From NCBI GenBank assembly GCA_040765295.1, contig JAXGSB010000001.1, forward strand, positions 1 to 64,000: 64,000 nt of DNA, in the 5' to 3' direction. This document shows positions 59,707 through 64,000 of the stretch, piece after piece. Made by a program: the position numbers and the translations under genes. Under the pieces are notes generated by a model. The model did not search any database. It was given only the letters and a program-made list of their open reading frames with translations, and was not told the DNA's origin. Numbering within the stretch: the stretch's first letter is position 1; each line of letters opens with the position of its first letter. The stretch is from Scatomorpha sp040765295 (lineage in GTDB: Bacteria; Bacillota; Clostridia; Oscillospirales; Oscillospiraceae).

Positions 59707-61533
59707 TCAGCGGTCCAGGTTTGCGTAGAGAAGGGCGGTGCTGCAGGTCAAGTAATCCTCGGGGTGATAATTCAATAAATCCGGAGTATAAAGATCATAG
59801 TAGGTGTTGGAGTAAAGGGGAATCATGGGCAGGATTTCCGTCCAATAGACTTGGAATGCCAGCCACGCTTTGTAAAACTCATTTACATCCCCTTCGGGCA
59901 CGCGGGTTACCGCCGCGGCCAGCTCGGCAAGCCTTCTGTCCTGTATGCCGGAGCTGTTGTGGATGCCCCGGGCTCCGTCATTCATACGATATATGTTTCC
60001 GGGATTAAAGAAGTAGCCGAAGTTGGTGCCCATGAAAAAGAGGTCGAAGCTGCGCTCCTCCAAGCCGTAGTATTGACGCAAGGCCTTATCGAAAGGCATT
60101 TCTTCGGCAACAATCTCGACTCCTAGTTCTTTCGTATTCTCTCGCAGCATATTAAACAGCAGTTCGGCCGCCTTGTTTTGAGGGGTAACAGCCATTCGCA
60201 AGCTCAAAGGCTCTAAGCTGCCGTCGGCTGTCCTGCGGTAGCGGAGACCTTCGTCTCCTCTGCGGAAATATCCGCCGTCTTTATTGAAAATCCAGCCGTC
60301 AAAAATAAGCAGGTTGTTGGCTCCGCCTATATCCAGCTTATACTGAGTTAGCCTGTTCATATCTTTTTTCACGGCTTTGGGCATCCACTGCCCTAAGCCG
60401 TAGTATCCGTAAACCCTCTCACCGTGCCCCTTTAGAAATTCTTCGGGCAGCACATCATAGTCGATACAGGATGCCAGCGCTTGGCGCACATTGAGGGAAG
60501 ACGTTATGGAGCGCTCGCCGGCAATAGCCAAATATGCCGCCCCGCTGCGCGCGTAGGAAGTGACGCCAAGCTCGCCGCCTTCTTGAAGAGTCAGGGCCTT
60601 ATCAATAACTTCTCCGTCAGAAACTTTATTGACCACATCCACCTCGCCGCTTGCAAGCTGTTCATGAATCTCCTGATTGAGGACGTTCTTGAACCTTAGT
60701 CTCGGAATTGAGGGCTGCTGTCCCTCGTAATTGCCTTTATAGTGAGGATTGATCTCAAGCTCTGCCACATGCTCTTCGGCATCATAGGAAAGCAAGCGGT
60801 ACGGGCCGCTGCTTACGCTCGGATGCGAGATATAGCCTGTTTCGCTGTCCAAAAGCGTTCCTTTAAGAATCTCCTCTGTCATTTCCCCGCTTATGTAGGC
60901 GCCTTCTCCGTCGTCGGCGACCTCGGCGCCCGGAAGTATAACGGAGATGGGATAGGGGTCTGCGTTTATGTAGGTCAGCTCATAGAAATAGGGAAGATAC
61001 TCGCTTTTAACTTTCAGTGTGAATACGCGATCGTTTACAAGACGCAAACCGCTTAGCGTCTTCGCCGTCCCGTCGTTGTATTCTTGGAAGCCTTCTATAT
61101 GAGCATAGGGCGGCGTAAGCCCTGTTATGGAACGGACTTGCGGGGATGAGAGCAGAAGGAAGGTGAAGAGGTAGTCCTTCGCTCCGATGGGAGAGCCGTC
61201 GCTGAACTTCAGCCCTCTTTTCAGCGTGACGCGGTATGTGATGTCGCCGTTTTCTTCCTCTTCCTTCGAAACCTGGCTGACAACCGTGTGGTTTATCTCA
61301 TATTCTCCCATTTGAGTCTGGGAAACGAGGGGGTAATCATGCAAAAGACTCCGCACATCGATATCCGCAGTGTTGTTGCCCCACAGCTCGCAAAAGAAGT
61401 TTCCGCTCAGCATAGTGGTTTGTCCGACCGTGAGCGCCTCGGCTTGCTCAGCAGCGTGAGCAAGCTCGGGCATCACAGCGGAAACAGAGAAGAGCATAAT
61501 CATGACGAGCAAAAGACTTGTAATGCGCTTCAT
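59707..61533 (-). CDS. Family-5 extracellular solute-binding protein without lipobox
   Basis: 608 residues from ATG 61533 (GGAGGG upstream); a longer frame overlaps the preceding gene and is not used. Signal peptide MKRITSLLLVMIMLFSVSAV ending in an AHA-A type I cleavage site; there is no lipobox Cys, unlike normal Gram-positive binding proteins. SBP_bac_5 layout: VTLKRGLKFSDGSPIGAKDY, VSSGPYRLLSYD, SLNVRQALASCIDYD. It would bind peptides or similar ligands. No permease or ATPase genes follow. It starts 49 bases after the repeat-built surface protein and is probably co-transcribed. Confidence 0.8.
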   Translation of the reverse strand: MKRITSLLLVMIMLFSVSAVMPELAHAAEQAEALTVGQTTMLSGNFFCELWGNNTADIDVRSLLHDYPLVSQTQMGEYEINHTVVSQVSKEEEENGDITYRVTLKRGLKFSDGSPIGAKDYLFTFLLLSSPQVRSITGLTPPYAHIEGFQEYNDGTAKTLSGLRLVNDRVFTLKVKSEYLPYFYELTYINADPYPISVILPGAEVADDGEGAYISGEMTEEILKGTLLDSETGYISHPSVSSGPYRLLSYDAEEHVAELEINPHYKGNYEGQQPSIPRLRFKNVLNQEIHEQLASGEVDVVNKVSDGEVIDKALTLQEGGELGVTSYARSGAAYLAIAGERSITSSLNVRQALASCIDYDVLPEEFLKGHGERVYGYYGLGQWMPKAVKKDMNRLTQYKLDIGGANNLLIFDGWIFNKDGGYFRRGDEGLRYRRTADGSLEPLSLRMAVTPQNKAAELLFNMLRENTKELGVEIVAEEMPFDKALRQYYGLEERSFDLFFMGTNFGYFFNPGNIYRMNDGARGIHNSSGIQDRRLAELAAAVTRVPEGDVNEFYKAWLAFQVYWTEILPMIPLYSNTYYDLYTPDLLNYHPEDYLTCSTALLYANLDR

Positions 61534-61582
61534 GCTTTTTCTCCCTCCTTTACTAGTCAGGTAAAGATAAGAGTTGTTTTTC

Positions 61583-64000
61583 CTATTCATAGCATTCACC
61601 CACATTTATGCTTGTAATATCGGTGGGCAGAGGAGGGGGAACCCACTTTATAGTGATCTCCAGCTCGTCGCTTGGCGCCGGCTTGTTCGGGCTGTCCGTG
61701 ATAAGAGGATTTGTCGCTTTTACAGCGTTGACTATAGAGCCCTCGATAAAGTCTTCCCTTGTCACCAAGTACGGATACCTGAATATCCAGGTTTCGCCTA
61801 CGTCCAGTCTGCCGTTATAAGACTTGGTTTCCGTTATGGTTAAGAGTTTTTCAGAGTCGAGATCGACAAGGCTGTCTGTGAGAACCACATTATCGAGCGT
61901 TACATTTCCGATATTCGTCAATGTTACCGTGTAGATTATCATCTCGCCAATCTTTGTGAACTGATCCTTGTCGGCTCTCTTAGCGATCGCCATCCCCGGA
62001 TACTGAGTAATCGTCACCGTTTCCGAGGCCTGTGCCAAGGGTATGTCCTGTCTGGCGGTCACAGTGGCTATGTTCACTATGGCGCCGCCTCTGTCGATGT
62101 CGGCCTGAGTCACCCTATATGTCACTGTGCCTCTTGCGCTTCCGCCAACTTCTATAGTTGTCTTGTTTAGCGGCACCCAACCGAGTTTGTTGTCATAAAT
62201 TCCAACATTTGTAAGCGTCACGTTGCCCGTGTTCCTCACCGTGTAGGTATAGGTCACGGTTCCGGGAGCCGCGAAGTTTTTGATATTTGCCACCTTGTCA
62301 ATCGACGCGGAAGGATCCTGAACGCCGAGTATGGTCTCTTCATCGCCGGGAGGCGGGTTGTTGGGGTCTCCGTCAGGGAGCTGAGGATTCGTCGCTTTTA
62401 TAGCGTTGGTCACATAGCCCCTATCCATATCCTCTTGGGTGGTTCTATAGGTATATTCATATGTCCAAGTCTCGCCCACCTGCAGAATACCGTCGGCAGG
62501 GGTCACCGATTCAGTGCGCATTGCATTTGTCAGTGTAACCATGCTGTCCGTAACAACCACATTTTTAAGCGTGATGTTGCCCGTATTTTCTATGACCACT
62601 TTGTAGTGAAGCACTTCGCCAACTGCCGTGAACTCGCTTTCATCGACAGTCTTTTTAACAGTCATTGCGGGGTTCTGCTCGGCCGGCACTTCGTGCTCGG
62701 CAGTCACAGGGTTGGGAATCTGGCTGCTTCTGACAGACGCAAGATTCTTTACAGAGCCCGCATCCAAATCATCCTGCGTGACTGCATAGGTATAGGTATA
62801 TGTCCAAGTCTCGTCAACATCCAGCTTGTTGTTTCCGGGCTGATTGCCTTCTGTCAGCACAGGAGTGCTGATGCCGGCAAGGCTGTCGCTGAACTGAACG
62901 CCTGTCTGGGCAATGTTGCCCGTGTTCTTTACCTTTACAGTATAGCTGATGATTTCTCCGACTGCGCTGTAGCTCGTAATGTCGGCAGACTTTGTTACGG
63001 TCATTGCAATTTTCTGTTCGCCGGGGATTTCCAGGCTGGCCGTCGGCGGCGGATTCTCGGGATCGTTGTCAGGGAACTCGGGGTTCGTTGCCTTTGCAGT
63101 GTTTGCCACCTTGCCCGCATCCATATCCAACTGGACAGTTGTATAGGTATATTCATATGTCCAGGTCTCGCCCACTTCAAGTACGCCGTCGACGGCCTTG
63201 GACTCGACGCGCATTGTGTCTGTCAGAGTGAAAAGAGTGTCCGAGACAGTCACATCTTCAAGCGGGATGTTGCCTGTATTCGTCACAACAACGGTATATT
63301 CTATCTCCTCGCCGACAGCCGTGAACTTTGTCTTGTTGGCGTTCTTCGATATTTCCATACCGGGATTTGGTGTGAAGACGTTGCTAAACTCCGTGCCCGC
63401 AGGATAGACTGGCGTCACATTCAGCACGCCGTTTCCGGCATCTGTCACTGTGACGGTGACCGTCAGCACCCTTGTGTCATAGGCCATTCCATCCTCGCCG
63501 GGACTGGGAACAATTTCGTTGATTGTGTAGGTATAGCTCTTGCCGATGTCCGCCTGGGTATAGTTAATGGCATCGAAGATTACATTGCCGTTGGCGGCAT
63601 TCTTCTTCGTTTGAAGCACATCACCTTTGGAATCCTTAAGCTGGAAGGTGAACTCATCGGCTTTCAATGCGCGGCCCGAAAGCGCCTTGGTCACTTGGGG
63701 TGTGAAGCTGCCTGTGGCCACATAATTATTATTGAATTCCGTATCGGCAGGATAGCTGGGTGTCACCGTCAGTTTGCCGCCGCCTGCATCTTCTACCGTA
63801 ACATCAAACTCAAGCGTCATCGGGTCGTAGGTCATGCCGCCCTCGCCGTCATCGACTTCGGTGATTGTGTAGGTATAGGTCTTGCCGATGTCCGCCTGGG
63901 TATAGGGGATGGCATCAAAGGTGATGCTGCCGTCCAATGCGTTGCTCTTCGTCTGAATAACATCGCTGCTGCCCTTAAGCTTGAGCTCAAAGCTGAACTC
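61583..64000 (-). CDS. Secreted repeat protein: pilin-type isopeptide domains and DUF7507/DUF11 repeats (5' end outside window)
   Basis: At least 805 residues; the start lies beyond the right edge. From the edge: two or more pilin-isopeptide (Spy0128-like) domains of about 114 residues, each with the Lys motif VTKALSGRALKADEF and an Asn motif EFNNNY or EFSNVF that could form internal Lys-Asn bonds. Then five DUF7507-type beta repeats (about 105-118 residues) each opening like AMTVKKTVDESEFTAVGE and holding NTGN and GETWTYEYTY. The C-terminus is PTDITSINVGECYE with stop at 61583: there is no LPxTG sorting signal. Likely secreted or on the surface through other means. Confidence 0.85.
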   Translation of the reverse strand, partial: EFSFELKLKGSSDVIQTKSNALDGSITFDAIPYTQADIGKTYTYTITEVDDGEGGMTYDPMTLEFDVTVEDAGGGKLTVTPSYPADTEFNNNYVATGSFTPQVTKALSGRALKADEFTFQLKDSKGDVLQTKKNAANGNVIFDAINYTQADIGKSYTYTINEIVPSPGEDGMAYDTRVLTVTVTVTDAGNGVLNVTPVYPAGTEFSNVFTPNPGMEISKNANKTKFTAVGEEIEYTVVVTNTGNIPLEDVTVSDTLFTLTDTMRVESKAVDGVLEVGETWTYEYTYTTVQLDMDAGKVANTAKATNPEFPDNDPENPPPTASLEIPGEQKIAMTVTKSADITSYSAVGEIISYTVKVKNTGNIAQTGVQFSDSLAGISTPVLTEGNQPGNNKLDVDETWTYTYTYAVTQDDLDAGSVKNLASVRSSQIPNPVTAEHEVPAEQNPAMTVKKTVDESEFTAVGEVLHYKVVIENTGNITLKNVVVTDSMVTLTNAMRTESVTPADGILQVGETWTYEYTYRTTQEDMDRGYVTNAIKATNPQLPDGDPNNPPPGDEETILGVQDPSASIDKVANIKNFAAPGTVTYTYTVRNTGNVTLTNVGIYDNKLGWVPLNKTTIEVGGSARGTVTYRVTQADIDRGGAIVNIATVTARQDIPLAQASETVTITQYPGMAIAKRADKDQFTKIGEMIIYTVTLTNIGNVTLDNVVLTDSLVDLDSEKLLTITETKSYNGRLDVGETWIFRYPYLVTREDFIEGSIVNAVKATNPLITDSPNKPAPSDELEITIKWVPPPLPTDITSINVGECYE

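Overview
The window looks like a chromosomal segment of an anaerobic, Gram-positive member of the Clostridia (Bacillota). The evidence is FeoABC with a cysteine-bearing FeoC-like protein, a DUF3793 protein beside a flavodoxin, a multi-cluster iron-sulfur/FAD oxidoreductase, ECF transport, DegV, EcsC, lipoprotein PstS, and a secreted protein built from pilin-type isopeptide domains and DUF11/DUF7507-like repeats. Most genes use moderate-GC codons. Four short AT-rich patches (about 18.3-19.3 kb, 25.4-27.0 kb, 50.0-50.7 kb, 50.8-52.5 kb) look like accessory DNA. I see no rRNA, tRNA or CRISPR array.

Layout. 1-1.8 kb: the 3'-truncated end of an RlmD-type rRNA methyltransferase gene and a SRPBCC-like gene. 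2.1-8.6 kb: an operon of two half-size ABC exporters, a YgbA_NO protein and a complete ECF importer (S, T and fused A). 8.8-12.5 kb: flavodoxin, DUF3793, feoC-like, feoB and feoA. Symmetric TTAGC-N4-GCTAA operators precede the ABC/ECF operon, the DUF3793-flavodoxin pair and feoAB, so all three are probably one iron-responsive regulon with a DtxR-type repressor. 12.7-18.1 kb: degV; then hypB, an 894-residue Fe-S/FAD oxidoreductase and an SGNH hydrolase.

18.2-19.3 kb holds a truncated XRE regulator and an orphan gene. 19.3-25.3 kb is an ABC-2 export system with a divergent NarL-type two-component system. 25.4-27.0 kb is an AbiE toxin-antitoxin cassette flanked by two copies of the 3' end of a deacetylase-family gene. 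27.0-30.3 kb is that gene, a hydantoinase-family gene and a glycosyltransferase remnant. 30.4-36.8 kb is the full phosphate regulon pstSCAB-phoU-phoB-phoR (transcribed leftwards). 37.1-43.7 kb is a galactoside/glucoside operon (GH1, GH13, GH36, GPH transporter).

43.9-46.7 kb is a TetR regulator with two near-perfect operators followed by two membrane-anchored alpha/beta hydrolases, the second split by a frameshift. 46.9-49.8 kb carries an aminotransferase, a membrane XRE protein and a GNAT enzyme. 50.0-50.7 kb is an IS200/IS605 element beside an unrecognised two-gene AT-rich module (50.8-52.5 kb). 52.7-59.5 kb carries an OmpR-type two-component system, EcsC, an alpha/beta hydrolase, a YtcJ-like amidohydrolase and a YiiX-like permuted papain-fold protein. 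59.7-64.0 kb is an unusual pair: a large repeat-built secreted protein (running off the right edge) followed by a family-5 solute-binding protein with no lipobox and no permease genes.
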